From assembly GCA_030533445.1 (NCBI GenBank), contig CM060070.1, positions 21,394,001-21,458,000 of the forward strand: 64,000 nucleotides of DNA, given 5' to 3'. Of the stretch, positions 1-13,438 are shown piece after piece (position 1 is the first letter of the stretch; every line of letters begins with the position of its first letter). A program made the translations under genes and the position numbers. The stretch comes from Cyprinodon diabolis (taxonomy: Eukaryota; Chordata; Actinopteri; Cyprinodontiformes; Cyprinodontidae). The notes beneath the pieces are model-generated. The model had not been told where the DNA came from, searched no databases, and saw only the letters and a list, made by a program, of their open reading frames with translations.

Positions 1-109
1 AGCTGATGGTGAAATTTTTTTTTCACTTACAACTTGAGAAATTAAGTTTCTCATAGTAGCTTCATTTGGTCTGTTCCTGTTTGGCTGTGACACCATCCGG
101 GAGAGAAAT

Positions 110-600
110 ATCCGCTGTGCCGCTGCCATCCACACCTTTGTTTATAGATGCTGGAGCTCGGCCTGTTTTTCAGTGTACAGTAGTCCTGTTCCTCTGACAT
201 GGGAGCTGGCTTGGAGCTTGTCTGCCTGGCTGTGTTTCCTTGACGGTACCTTCTATGGAGCTGGTTGACAGATGCCTTTTGTATCTCTGCTTCTTTTTCT
301 ACGTCTGCTTCTGTCTCCTTGAACCCCAGTCGGCCTCGGCAGATGGCCTCTTACACTGAGCCTGGTTCTGATGGAGGTTTCTTCCTGTTAAAAAGGGAGT
401 TTTTCCTCTCGACTGTTGCTACAAGCGTGCTTGCTGTGGGGGAATGCCTTTGAGGCAATGAGTCACTGCAATCAGCAGTTTTACTTAGATAGAAAACTTT
501 GAATCAATTTGACTGCATGATCTTGCTTAATTTTACAGTGACTTGAGATGACATGTGATCTGAATTGGCACCATATAAATAAACTGAATTGAATTGAATA
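110..600 (+). repeat. Dispersed teleost repeat with TTGAA tail, copy 1
   Basis: The stretch from about 290 to 600 closely matches 49230-49520 in this window: both carry the string TCTCCTTGAACCCCAGTCGG, then a 'cagatggcc...cactgagcctggttctg' block, a 'gggagtttttcctctc' block, 'gatagaaaactttgaatcaa' and an end made of TATAAATAAA followed by TTGAA units. A short 3' part also lies inverted at 19388-19470. I recognise it as a very common fish repeat. The short tandem tail suggests the 3' end of a non-LTR retrotransposon or a SINE, but the class is inferred. The 5' limit is uncertain. The 62-residue open frame at 265-453 is inside it and is not a gene. Confidence 0.8.
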
Positions 601-894
601 AAAGTTCAATTGACACTTTCATTTGTTGTTCTAACATACAACCAGTAAGGCATGTTCACAAACAATATATGACAGTTGTAAATAACATATCTATTTTATT
701 TAATCAGTAGGGGTTGACAATAAATATATTAAAACTGCATAACAACCGAAACTTTATGTATAATCCATCGTTGATAGGGCTGGTCCCCATCTCCACCAGT
801 GGGTCAAGACAGAGTTTTGACTTAGAATGATTAAACAGCTACTTTTTTTTATTAGATAGTTGCACAAATATGAAACACCTCACAGTTTAGTGAA
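601..894. other. AT-rich spacer, nothing recognised
   Basis: This is AT-rich sequence with no open frame of note and no repeat ends that I recognise. Confidence 0.5.
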
Positions 895-1013
895 GACTCA
901 GTGTGTGAGTGTGTGTGTGAATGGGTGAATGAATGTAGTGTAAAGCGCCTTGGTCAAGTCTCCTAACTTGAATAAAGGCGCTATATAAGTACATGCCATT
1001 TACCATTTTACCA
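895..1013 (+). repeat. LINE-like 3' tail ending in CCATTTACC units
   Basis: The sequence has a GTGTGTGAATGGGTGAATGA-like start, then 'tgtagtgtaaagcgccttgg', 'ggcgctatataagtac' and a final CCATTTACCATTTTACC. This is a familiar teleost repeat end. A longer inverted copy is at 21508-21835, which supports it as dispersed. It is probably the 3' end of an L2/CR1-type LINE or a SINE borrowing that tail; the class is inferred. Confidence 0.75.
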
Positions 1014-4000
1014 AGACCATGATCATCGTCCTACAGTCAGTTTTACTCTAATGCACTTAGGTTTATATCAAATTTAAGCAATTAATAAATTATGAAAATA
1101 CAGAGGACATGACCTTGGTGTCCTCAATGGTAGCTATGGTCCTGTACATTTAATAAACATTTTTTAATGCTATTTTTATGCCACTCTTTTTTGGATCCAT
1201 AAAAATTAAAGAGTGATAAAAAAAAAAAAAGAATAACATGATGAACACTGGTGGATTGGTCTATGCCAGGTGTGCTCAAGTTCCCTTCTCCTACACCCCT
1301 GAAACAAATGATAGGCTTGTTATCAGGCCTCTGCTGAGCTGAATAACCTGCTGAGGTAATTCACCTATTAGATTTGTGTGTTGGAGAAGAGATGTAGAAG
1401 TTGGAGGATGGTAGCTCTCGAGGATTACTTTGATACCCTGCTCTATGAAAAGCATCTATACTGATGAATGTTTCAACCACAATATGTTCCATAGGGAGAA
1501 GGTTCTCAGCATAATGTCACATTGGTTAAGTATCAAAATCAAATAATATGTAATTTTGCTGTAATCTTACCATAGCATATTGTAGCCATGGATGGGCAGG
1601 CTGAGTTGCAACAATAAGAGTTGTATTGGTCACTTATCTCTTGTCTTATATTTCTTTCTCAGTACAGGTATGTATCCATATTGGCTTCTTTTTACATATC
1701 TAATCTACAAATGGAAGCACATGCACAGATTTTTAAATCAATATCACTCTCACAATCTAATCCTCACTTCCACAGACATTGCAAACACAGATTTGTTTCT
1801 CCACAGCCAGTCACTAAATAACAATGCTGATCCACTGTGCAGTAGGAGCTTTTCTCACACTTTAACCTTTTCTTAGTCTTTTAATACCGGGTAATAGTTT
1901 TCTCTGAATCATTCCTTCAGGAGCGTCTCAAAAGAGACTAAATACCAATGCAAGCTGCACTTTTCAAATTGTTTTCTATAAAAAAACTATAAGACAAAAT
2001 GTGAACAGGTTCAGTTGATGACTGCTAAGGATTATGTTTTGCAAGACTACAAAAAAAACGTGTTTTCAAAATCAATGTTACTGTTAAGTGGACTATTCTT
2101 CAGCCATTAAACTGTTGCTGAACTTTGTGGGAGATTGACCTGCTTCCTCTATAAGACACAGATCTACAGCCACACACTCTGACTCTTTCTGATGTAATCT
2201 AATGAAATGAACCAGCCTTTCCCAAGGTACCCTGGCTGGTCCAAATGTAAAAAGAGAGGAAATGTCCACATCTTAAAGAAGAATTTGTAGCACGTTTTAT
2301 TAATACCACTTTTTATTCTAAAAATTATATATATTTATAGTTCTGTTCTGCTGAGAGAGTCTGGATACATTTGTTTTGTTTTCTATTGTTTCTTCATAGA
2401 AACAAGAAGAAACCCAGTCACAGCTTTTATTAATTAGTCAAGCAGCGACCTAAGCAAGCAATGACGCTTTGCAAACTGACATGTTTCTGCTGAGTGAATA
2501 GTTGTCTAACGTAGCCCTTCGATCTAAAGAAATAGTCTGACTGGGGTAATGTATCTATGAAAACCTAAATGATGAAAACCCAGTGGAGTGGTTGTTAGTG
2601 CTATTGCCACTGCAGCATGGTGGACTATGGCTTGATAAAAGCTATGAAACTCATTCCGTAGTTTGCTCAACCCTTCATGCAAATCTGCTTTCTAAAACAT
2701 GCAAGTTTGGTAAGCTGTTATTTTAAAATTAATTGAAGATTAGATTTTTTTATGGGTCCTTATGTGCTGCTGGATTTGTGCTCTCCATAAAGAGATCCAG
2801 TTATAGTTGTAAAAATTGACTTTTTTGAGAAACATATTTTTGAAATGCAAAAACAAGAATTCAAAAGTACTGTAAGCCGTTTAGTTTTTAATGAATTTAA
2901 ATAGACTAATGTCACATAAATTCAGTGTTGTTTACGGTGCAATGCATTTTGGGTATATGCCTCATGCTAATTCCTGCAGAACTAGCTCCATCCAGCCTAA
3001 AGTAACATTAAAACGTTTTAAATTTTGAACTTGTAGAACACTGAATTAGCTCTAGTTAATATTTTAGACATACACTCACAAGCTGATCACATTTGTTTGT
3101 TTCAGGAGATAAGCTAAGCATTACAGCTCCTGAAAACTTAGTAGTTTATATAGCACTAAAAAAAAACATACTGAGAAAACATAGTGGTGAAGTTAAGGCA
3201 AAAGCAAAAACTTTGTTTGCTTTCCAACTTCGAGTATATTAGTCAAAGTGATGAATCTCTGCATTACTGTTTATGTTTTTTCCCAAATGCAAAGAGAATC
3301 TATTAATGACATTGAGGAATGGATTATTGGATTATCTCAATGATAATGGATTCTAAACTCCAAAATTGACTTTTGTTAGCCGGTGGTAACAGTGACCAAC
3401 TGAATTCAACAAATCATATTGACAGCTGAAACTTTATCATCAGTTATTGTCATTTTTTTCTGAAACAAATACAGCCTGACTATCCCACTGGTATCTCAAA
3501 ATTTACATAAACTGGAAGGATGATACTACACACAATTCTGCTTTTAAATAGTTATCAATATTGTAGCTGTGTACACTCTTACTATAATAAAATATTATTT
3601 GTTTCAGTATCTTTATTGCATGTGTTGTATGTTGGCTATTGTAAGTCTGTAAAATTTAGATTTAACCTTTAACCCTACAGAACAACAACAGCTATTGCTT
3701 TTAAAACAAAAACTGTTTTGATCAGGTTAAAGCACCTGATGTATGGATGTTTATGTTTACTATTTTCAGTAGGACAATGGATTGTCTGAGAACAGGCTAG
3801 ACTAGCCAATCTGCCTAAAGACAAATATGTTTGGTTATTTTCCATAAGCTACCTCTAATTTGCTTCATTAAGGTAAGATAGAAAAGTGTATAACCATTTG
3901 CTTCAAATATCCTGACATCTGATTTCTGGGAAACAGTAAGAGAAAAAGATGACCGAACAACATAACGGAAGGATACTATATAACCATAAAAAAAATAATC

Positions 4001-6156
4001 AGGTATTGGATACTCTTTGTAAACACTGTAGCAGTGAGACATTTGTAACAGTAGTTCCTGTAATAATAAATTATCTCTTCAAGCTTACAGCTGCTTCCGC
4101 CTCTCTGCTTAGGCAGGTTATATTCAGCATGGAGGAAGTTCAGCTGCATGAACATGAATCTGTCTAATGCTATCTGTCACCACCGTTCAGAACGCAAAGA
4201 GTCACACACTGTGCCGCTTGCTGGATATCCTCAGTGGATCTGAGCTGTGTCAGACGGACCTGAGGCCATGTTCTGCTAAATACCACGGTTACATAATCTG
4301 TAGTTACACAGAACCAGATACTCAGACAGACAGAACTTTTAGGTGTGTTTCTGATATATCAAAATAATTTTTTTTTCTGTAAAAGAAATCATTTTATATA
4401 TTAACAAATGCAATGTCCTCAATCTCAGCTGTAAAGTGGTTAAGGGGTCATTTGCATGTGCATCCAGTTTCCAGTCACACCACAGCATCTCAATGTGATC
4501 ACAATCTGAGCTGTGAGTCTACCAAGATCTTGGAGGGACCCAGTTCTGCTCTGGCTTTCTTCACTCTTTTGCAGAAAGTTTAAAATTTTCCTCAAGCATT
4601 CGCATCATGCATAATAGAATTAAATGGATTAAATTGAGCTGGCTAATTCATCCTGCAGAACATCTCCAAAAACTTACAAATCCTACTTTATGCTTCAAAG
4701 CTTCTTTTAGAATTTTCTTTTTTTTTTCTTTTTTTTTTTTTTTTTTTTTAGGAAAGGCCCCATTTTGATAAGGTAAAAAAGTAATTTTACCCAAAAATGT
4801 TAGTTTAAGTTCAAATTGCATCACTTCACATAATCTGGGTTTTTGTTGTAACAACAAATATAGTCTGTTGAATCCTTTCATATTTTTTCTTTAAATCATT
4901 TACACCCTAGATAATCCTGGGGCTGCCTTTTGTGTTTTTGGATCTTTTAAATAATTCCTTTATACACACTTCCATCAAATTTAGACATGGTCTTTATTCA
5001 AAGTGAAAGGGATGTACAATCATATCCAAAGAAAGAATCTGCCCTGGGTTGAATGATAACATTTTAGAGTGTTTTAAGAAACACTCTAAAACTCTAACTT
5101 TATGGTGAAGTTGTACAGCCAGACCTGGGCATGCTGACAATGGTTGTGTTTGTCCTCCATGAGTACCGTAGATTGTTTTCCTTTCAGCCGAATAGCTGAT
5201 TCTCTTGAGACCTCTTTAAAACCTTTATCTGGACTATAAACTTTCCCAGTCTACTTTCTGAATGGCTCAGACTGTGGTTTTATTATCTGCATGACTTTCC
5301 CACTCAGTGCTACATAAAACTAAATATGGAAATTAAACAGGATAGAACACCTGAAAAATGAAACCCTTATTACATACAATCAATGTCTGTTTAAGTAAAA
5401 GTAAATATGAATTGCTCACCAAGGCTTTTTTGCATTTTTAAAATACATTTTACAAAGGCTGTGTAAAATAATTTTAAAATTATTTTTATATTTTATATCT
5501 CCAATTCCAAATATTTTAGAGAGGCACAAGCTTAAATCATACTACTTTTACTGTATATGCTGAATTATCTCCCAGGGTTTTAAGAATGATACCATGATTA
5601 TTTTTAAAAAACTATTTTTATTCATGCATGTTTTTCAGTTGTTACAAGTTTTTACGATACCTTTTGGGTTAAGATTCAACAGACTACAGTATATGGTTCA
5701 ACAACTTTCAAAGTACTCTAACATAGCACTAGCAAGCTTTGAAATAATTAATAAAGCTCATAAAAAATAGACCCATATTTTTCTTTTTTATTTTGCAGAC
5801 AGTATTGAAAAGTACTGGAGGAAGAGCAATTGGGTGTGTAGCCTATATTCCATTCAATCTCACACTGATAATAACTAATATTATATCCATTTAACAGCAT
5901 GTAATTCTGTGCTTCCTTTGTATTCGAAAATATTTCTCAAAAAACAATATTGTTGCCTATCATTCTGAATGTGAACAAACTGTGTCTCCTCTTTGAGCAA
6001 AATGTCATCTGAAAATGTTTTGTACTGCATGAGTCAGAGATCTTAGAGGTCTGTAGATGAGATTTGTATTGATCTGCTCAACCCTGCACGTCTTCAATGA
6101 CTAGCGCATTCAAAGAAGCAAAGAGCGAAAAAACACAAATTACAAAATTGAAAACT
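1014..6156. other. Long AT-rich spacer without recognisable gene or element
   Basis: Open frames here are 95 codons or fewer and show no domain or codon bias. A T-rich tract at about 4717-4750 produces the Lys-rich frame on the minus strand. A short perfect hairpin lies at 5062-5091 and is listed separately. Any old elements here are too decayed to name. Confidence 0.5.
5062..5091. other. Perfect 13-bp hairpin with 4-nt loop
   Basis: TTTTAGAGTGTTT at 5062-5074 is the exact reverse complement of AAACACTCTAAAA at 5079-5091, with TAAG as loop. It is followed by a further 'ctctaact'. It is too short to be a microRNA precursor and has no run of T suggesting a pol III unit. It could be a remnant of an inverted-repeat element; function is unknown. 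Confidence 0.6.

Positions 6157-6761
<605 letters not shown>

Positions 6762-6827
<66 letters not shown>
6762..6827. repeat. (TA)n(TG)n microsatellite, right flank of the family A element
   Basis: A TA run continues to about 6816 and passes into a short TG run. It looks like the other half of the tract at 6157-6286, split by the element between them. Confidence 0.9.
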
Positions 6828-7090
6828 CTCACCAAAAACCCCCACCAAAACTGAAAGAGTAAAAAGCGAGAGAGAATGAAAAGGAAAATGTGAAAAGTGA
6901 AATTGGTTGCAGCTTTCAAATGTGAAAAGAGTGTGAAATTATCTAACTTGGCTGACTGGTAGAGCAGTCTTTCACAGACCATAACCACAGAAAGTTGGTC
7001 AACATATAGTTTATATTGTACAATAGAATATCAGCTCAAGAAAGTTCCTTCTAGAGCATTTTAAACCTATCTCCACTTAAGCCTGCCCAG
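6828..7090. other. Spacer, nothing recognised
   Basis: AT-rich sequence with no motif or open frame that I can support. Confidence 0.5.
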
Positions 7091-7600
7091 GCATGGTTGA
7101 AAGTAGCAAAGGTTTCACTTGTTGCTTCCCTTGGGAAGGTGTGCTTTGGCTGCAGCTTGTCCAGGACAAAGAAGGCAAAGCCAACTACTGTGATTCTTGG
7201 CTCACCTTTGGTGGTTGCAGCTTTAAAGGGGGAATAGCAGGCTTCTACAGTTCTCTTCAGGAGACAAGTGGTGTCCTTCTCGGCTGTGGCTTAGTTCTCT
7301 ACTTGCGTTGCCACCAAAATTAGATGAGGCAGGCTGCACAGTGGATCAGCTCAGTCGGCAGTAGCAAAGGCACAAGCAGACTGCTATATGAATAGGAAGT
7401 GATAAGCAAGTGGCTTTAATACGGAAAGCACAGTACCACAAGTTTCGCCACATTTCCAAACAACACAGTGCTTGGCTGAGGTGGGGGCTACTCTTCAACA
7501 CAGGAGCTGAAGAGATCATAGTACTGAGCACCAATTGGTTTTGTTACCTTTGGTGTGGTGTGAGCTGCAAGGCATGCTGGTAGATGGTATATTGTTTACT
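7091..7600 (-). repeat. Possible LTR-retroelement fragment, unassigned
   Basis: Read on the minus strand this block is richer in G+C than its surroundings. It has ATTAAAGCC, then TAATTTTGGTGGCAACGC, which resembles the junction of an LTR end with the start of an internal region. No second LTR, target duplication or coding domain is visible, so this is only a suggestion. Alternatives are another dispersed repeat or unique DNA. The small frames at 7093-7323 and 7346-7534 show no domain. Confidence 0.3.
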
Positions 7601-9339
7601 TTTCACTTGTTTTCTGTTGTACTTCAAGGCCATGAGAAAAATATTTATGTGGATGGATTGGATGGATGGATTATTGAATATTGGCAGGATACTCACTTGT
7701 AAACAGAGCCACATGAAGGCAGCTGTTTGAATCCTTGTCCTTGCTGACAAGGGACCACATTCTTCAAAGCGATCAAAGGTTGGGTACAGCTACTTCTAAG
7801 AGCCACAGAGCAGAACACAATAAGCCATCTAGTCTCCTCTAAACCTTTAGTTGAATTATTTTCCTTATTGAATTCTTATATTTTGATTGGAAGTTGTTGG
7901 AAATCAATTCCATTTGAACCATCTTCTGTTTGAACATGATTTGAACTTGAATCGCACTTTCATCTGTTGTCCTAGCACACAACTAGTTGGATGCACGTTC
8001 ATAGAAAAACACTTGACAGTCCAAAAGTTATTTAATTAAATAACATAAATGCATACAATTACACACCAATCTTCAAATGAAACAGAAGGTTCAGCAGACA
8101 GAAAATGAAATTAAAGGAAATTCTAGGCGTGTCAGATGTATTTTGTTCAAAACAAGCTTTTTATTTATCCAGTGGAGCTACACACAGTAGGTAATATGGA
8201 GAGATACTTCATAATAATCTTTTTCAATCAAAATTAGCATGCAAAGCATTAACATGTATGTTTGTACAGTAATACTACTCGATTAACAGAGTGATTAGCC
8301 GCAGTGCAGACATGCATGAAATAACATGGCAATAACTCCTAGAAGCCATAAGCAAATCCAGGTAAAATATGTGAGTCAGAGAAACAGGAGAGCATACAGG
8401 AAATATGGATGTCTCATTGAAAATCAAAGCTATTGTTTGTTGGCCGTGATTGCAGAAATAGGTGTAGCATCAGAATATTAGATTCAGAATAATCTGTATT
8501 GGACAGTTTTTTTTCTGCACAGACCTGTCCAGTTCTCACATTTTATCAGAACTTGTTGAATATCTCAGATTTAGGAGGAAATAAAGCAATTTTAGATTCT
8601 CATCTGACTCAAAGACTTTTGTTAAATGTGGGATAAAAAATGAATAATTAAATAAAGCTTCTTTTTTTTAATAAAGGTTTTTCAGGGTTTTTTTTCCCTA
8701 CCTTGTCTTTATTACTTGGAGTAAGATGTTAAATAATGAAAAACAAACTCTTGTATAAGACACAGTTATGGCCTCAGTGTCCCTGTTTCCTATGTGGGTG
8801 AAAAACCAGGCCACCTTGTTACACACAGCTGGAGGAGCCTATATTTAGCACTAGCTCCTGATGCAATCCAAGTGCTGCAGAAGAAAATCCTTCATGGCTC
8901 CTATAAATACTTTAAGGAGGTGTATATTTTCCTCCACAGGGCCAGATGTGGATTCTTTCAATAAAAAACGACTCTTGTTGAGGCTGTAGCCCAGTTTGCA
9001 AGAGAGCATCCTCCTTTTGCATGCTTCATCCACGTGATGAGGGAGGAAAAAGGCATCATGTCCTCTTTACAAGAATACAACAGGTAAAAAAACACACATT
9101 TGTTGACAGAGCTGCTCATGTGCAGTAAAATCACAAGATGGTTTTTGTAGATATATATCGTTGGAGATCAAAGATGAAGCTAAGGTAAAGATCAGAGGCT
9201 CATTGGGATTGTCTGTGAGGAAAAATAATCTAAGATCATATAAAAACTGGCTTTCACTACAAAAGGTAACAGTTACTGAATTTGAAAATGCATGAAGCTA
9301 TTTACAGTACTGTGACAAAATATACACACAGATATACTC
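7601..9339. other. Spacer with one unexplained 60-codon frame
   Basis: No element ends are recognised. A 60-codon frame at 8851-9033 on the minus strand is compositionally protein-like (CKLGYSLNKSR...LLKVFIGAMKDFLL) and could be a LINE or transposase scrap. It has no recognisable motif and is not called as a gene. Confidence 0.45.
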
Positions 9340-9660
9340 TGGTTTTGGATATGATTTCAAAGACATTTCCAAGGCTTATGGAATCCAGAGAACACAGTGA
9401 GAACCATAAAACACAGATGAAGAAAACAAGGGATGATGGCAAACCTCCCCAGGAGTGGCTGCCAAACTACAATTACCCACACAGAACTCAGAACATACTA
9501 CACCAGAACTCAGAACATCATTTTAAAGTACTGCACGCATCAGAAACTTTATTTAATGTCAGTTTATAAAACTAGGCAACAAGAGAAACACTTCACAAAA
9601 TTGACATTAGAGAATTATCAAGTGAAAATCCCGTCTTAAAAAAAATAATGTTAACAGTGG
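9340..9660 (+). pseudogene. Decayed Tc1-like transposase, N-terminal (DNA-binding) part
   Basis: The stretch with 'aaagacatttccaaggctta', 'cacagtgagaacca', 'atgaagaaaacaagg', 'cctccccaggagtggctgcc' and 'caattaccc' follows, word for word with many substitutions, the segment of fish Tc1-like transposons that encodes the paired-like helix-turn-helix domain. The frame at 9282-9569 partly covers it, but the family's reading frame is no longer continuous. The catalytic part is absent here. Candidate catalytic-half scraps of a similar subfamily are at 33870-34195 and 50985-51060, too far away to be one copy unless later insertions separated them. Identification rests on remembered family sequence, not on a search. 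Confidence 0.6.
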
Positions 9661-10335
9661 AAGTTTGATGATCCGTGACTTACCATGTTCAATAGTAATA
9701 TAAAAGTAAATCAGTAAATATAGCAGTAAGTGTTGAAAGAGAATGCCTTAAATTCACTGGCTTGAGCTCAAACTCACTGGGTTCATACAACATGCCCATT
9801 ATATATAAACCACAGCAAGTCAGACTGTAAGTAACATTTTGCAGTGTCCTGGTTAAAATTCGGATTGAAATCTGACTGAGATTCTACAGTATCTCAGGCT
9901 GTAAATTCTAATAAACTCACTAATGTGACTGACTTAAAAGAATTAGGCCAAATTAATTCAGTCATCACAGGAACTTGATGTTATTAGTTGCCTCCAAGGG
10001 TGGCAATTACCTTTTCAAATAGGGTTAAGTTAGGTTGGTTAGATTTATTTATTAATATTTGAAGCTATTAGAAAACTACTACTTGATTATCTTTCTAGAG
10101 TGTCAAGAAAAGCAGTAAAAATAAATCAGTAGAAATCCATTACTTTAATGACTGCAAAAGCTTTCCTCAATTAAACTTTTCCAATTGTAGCTTAAAGCAG
10201 CAAGTTCTCCTTGTTTTTACAGAGATTTTAAGTACTCACGACTTTGAGAGTACTTTATCTTCTGCTTTTTCACCTTACTCAAAGAGAACAATGACTGCAA
10301 TGTGTAATATGTCCAAATAAACGGAAGGATTTTTG
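9661..10335. other. AT-rich spacer, nothing recognised
   Basis: There is no open frame of note and no repeat boundary that I can define. Confidence 0.5.
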
Positions 10336-10830
10336 TGTCAAAAGGCGTCAACGTTGAGTGGAACTTTTGCAGGGCCTAAATGCAGAGACGAGCAGGCAGA
10401 TTTAAGCACAGCTGATTTAATTGAGGTTCCAGAGGCAACAGAGGCACAAAATCCAGGAGAAAAAAAAAAAAAAGAAAAAACTGGAGACCACAGGTAAAAA
10501 GAACACACCAGGAGCAAGCAATGGAGCAACAAGAAACCAGCAAAGAGGAACTGCAGAGGTGATGTATATATGGGAAACAGAATAAAGAAAGGGCTAATGA
10601 GCTGAATATGGGGCAGGTGTGGATAGAAGTAACTAGAAGGGAGCCAAGGGGAAAGGAAACAGGCACAAGCAGGCAACAGAGAGTAACACAAAATCACAAC
10701 ACTGCTTAAAAATGACTGGAAAACAACTGCAACACAAAAGGAAAAAGAAACCACTACCAAGAGAACGGAACGACATAAACTAAAATGTAAATGAAAACTC
10801 AAAAAGTCCACAAAGGGCAGGATCATGTTA
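10336..10830 (-). mobile_element. Solo-LTR-like element, family A, copy 2
   Basis: On the minus strand it runs in the same order as the element at 6287-6761: a start like ..CATGATCCTGCC, a TATA-like CCATATATAC, a late AATTAAATC signal and then CTCTGCATTTAGGCCCT. On the plus strand its left end reads TGTCA at 10336-10340. The other end is CATG followed by mutated bases near 10830. No clean 5-bp target duplication is visible, so it is probably older than the copy at 61294. The 162- and 96-codon frames on its minus strand are long because of pyrimidine-rich sequence; they have no domain and are not genes. Confidence 0.7.
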
Positions 10831-12919
10831 ACAAATCAAAGTGGCTTAACAACCATACAAAAAAAATTAAACTCTCACATGCTTTATAATAAAAATCAGT
10901 GAAAAAAAAACAAAAGCAAAAATAATGACACATTGTATTTTTTACAATATGTTCAATAGAATCTCTATTTTTCATATTATTTTGTAAAAGACCTCTTTTG
11001 TCTGTCACTATAAATTACACCTCTCAAAAAACTTCCCACCAAAACCTGGAAACGTTCTTTTCACAAAAACGCTCTTACTATAATATAAAACAGGAAAAGT
11101 TGGTAGAACATTTTATGAAACCATGAGCGAGTGGAACTTGTAACTTCCTGTACAGCAAAAGGAGATTACCCAATAAGGCATCAGGAAACTACCATATATG
11201 TTTATATGATTTGTCATAGCCACCTGTGTTCCTTTAAAAACATTGGTTTGGCCAGACGCTGCAGTGCAGGGACCCCTGTGTGTTGAGGGAGAACAATAAC
11301 AACAACTGAAAGAGGAAACATCTGCAGAGGGGGTCAGCAGAACAAAGTTGAATTTCCGCACACGGAGAATGACTTGTGCTTAATTTCCCCCTCGCGGTCA
11401 GACAACCAAATCACAGCATAAATCCTTTGAAATGTACTGAGGAAGTCTGATAAATATAAAACGTGACATTCACATTTTGAAGTACCAATGTTTTCTTTTG
11501 AGAATTGGTTTAGTGAACAAAAACAAAATAAAATAATATATTTTAAAAAAAGTTTCCTTTTTTAGTATTCATCTTCCATAAATGTTAATTTTGTTCTATT
11601 TGAAAGATCAAGGAAATCAGAATTGTGAAATTTGTATGAGAAAACGGGAAAAAGGAATTGCTATGACTTTTTCGTTTCCCCACAACAGATTTTAACCAAG
11701 TGCCAGCTAATCTGTTTGTTAATCAGAATAAAGCAGCATTTTTTTTTCTACGAAGCATAATGAGGTTTTCCCCCATCTTTAAAGTGGACCCATAGCATCA
11801 GCCTGAGTGCAACCAGACGGACGTCACCAAATCGGTCAGCCTTGGGTCAGTCACTACGTCTGCTGAGCTAATGTCAGGATGACCCACTTTAGCAGCAACA
11901 ATCATTTGCTGACTGTGGTATGGGCTCAGCCTGAGTGCCAAAGGGATAAACATCTTGTCTGAGGTTAAATGTTATTAAATTTATGGAGCACAAAGCGCCA
12001 AAAGAATCATTAAGGGCTTAAAACAGGCAAGCAAATTTGCTTTGATAGAATGACCTGGAAGACAAAATCTCATTTATCACAGGTGGGTTGATATAAAGTT
12101 ACTCGTATGTATAAAACGATAGCCTGATTTTTATGTTTATATTCATACCACAGTTAAATCAATATTTAATGCCAGTCATCTTATCAGCAAAGGTTAAGAG
12201 TTAAAATGCTGTCCATCCTCATATAAATTAAGTTTGTATTCAAATAATATAAAATCTTACATACCATTTGAGTTAATGAAATATAATGTCCTGTACAGTT
12301 ACTCATGATAATAATGTTAATTTAATGAGCATCTATATTGGCCTTTACTGTTGGATCCAAAAACACTCATACATGTCCGAGGCCTTCCTTAGGAACAACA
12401 AATGTGTTCATCTCGCCTCAAAACACCAATCTGATCTAATTGTGTCTGTGTGAAAAAAAAAGCTAAATCCAAACAAACCCTGTTACACAGTTATAGAGCT
12501 TAAATGAGCTGTTTTCCTGGAACCAGAAATCTTCCAGTGGTTGAAAACAACGATAAAGAGGTTTTTTTAAATGATGTCTGGATAGCCTCTTAGCAGTCAG
12601 GGTCTTTTCTAACACCATTACATTTGTGAAAACACTTACACACATTAATAGCTACTGATATATTTGAAAATCATCCAATATTTGTGAAAATAAGAGAAAT
12701 GTCAGAGTTATGTTAATATTTGATAACTCCTGTGTAATATTAATGTAAAAATTGTACAAATGTTAGAAGCAGTGTATCTCAATGTTAGACCGCCCATGTC
12801 TCCAAATATTTTGACATGTCACAAATTCTGGCTTCCTAGTTTAACTAGAAATCAAAATAAGTTTGCAGAAATGTCAGGTATGTACAAAGATAACGACTAA
12901 TTGTTGCTTAAAGGTCATA
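10831..12919. other. Spacer, mostly AT-rich
   Basis: No gene or element ends are recognised. CAGCCTGAGTGC occurs twice in direct orientation, at about 11800 and 11930, in a less AT-rich 200-bp block whose meaning is unclear. Open frames of 60-82 codons show no domain. Confidence 0.5.
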
Positions 12920-13438
12920 TTAAAGCTACAGTGTGTAACTTTTAGCGACATCTAGCGGTCAGACTGCAAACTGCAGCAACATGAACATCTCCCCCCCAAC
13001 GCTTCTCCCCCCCAACAGTACGGCGAGCGTTACGGGACAAAATGTCTTCCACGACGTCCGCATCACCTACTTTCTCATGTGATGAGGTTTGTTTACATAG
13101 ATAATTTTACAGATAGTATTTCATTAGTCTGTGTAGGGTATAGATTTCATGTAGACTTAAGATAATAAATATACCCGTTATTTTTTCTACATTGTTGTGA
13201 CGTTTTGGCGATCTCGCAATCACTAGTTTGTTGGCTCTGCGCTGCCGTAGCGCAAAGATGTCTGCCTCCATGGCTGCGAGACCCGCTCTTATGTAATTAT
13301 AAATAACGAAATCTAAGGCAACGCAAATATTAAGGTTAAGAGGCTGAGCTCGTAGATGATGATAAATAACATAGTTATGTATAATATATTACATTTCTGA
13401 CTGTATATCCCTGTAATTATTACACACTGTAGCTTTAA
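12920..13438. mobile_element. Non-autonomous TTAA-type DNA transposon
   Basis: The left end TTAAAGCTACAGTGTGTAA is the exact inverted copy of the right end TTACACACTGTAGCTTTAA, a perfect 19-bp terminal repeat including TTAA at each side. About 519 bp lie between the outer bases, with 'gcgacatctagcggtca' just inside the left end. There is no coding capacity. TTAA at both ends is the hallmark of piggyBac- or Kolobok-type insertion, but the superfamily cannot be decided from these ends alone. Confidence 0.8.

Noticed and set aside
4648..4881. Lys-rich minus-strand frame
   Set aside because: It is caused by a T-rich tract.
5062..5091. microRNA precursor
   Set aside because: The stem is only 13 bp with a 4-nt loop, too short for processing.
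10338..10826. 162-codon hydrophobic minus-strand frame, looking like a membrane protein
   Set aside because: It coincides with a family A LTR copy whose pyrimidine-rich strand gives Phe/Leu/Ser codons; the other copies do not keep the frame.
10821..10835. Target duplication for family A copy 2
   Set aside because: No 5-bp match between the sequence left of 10336 and right of about 10830; the end is mutated.
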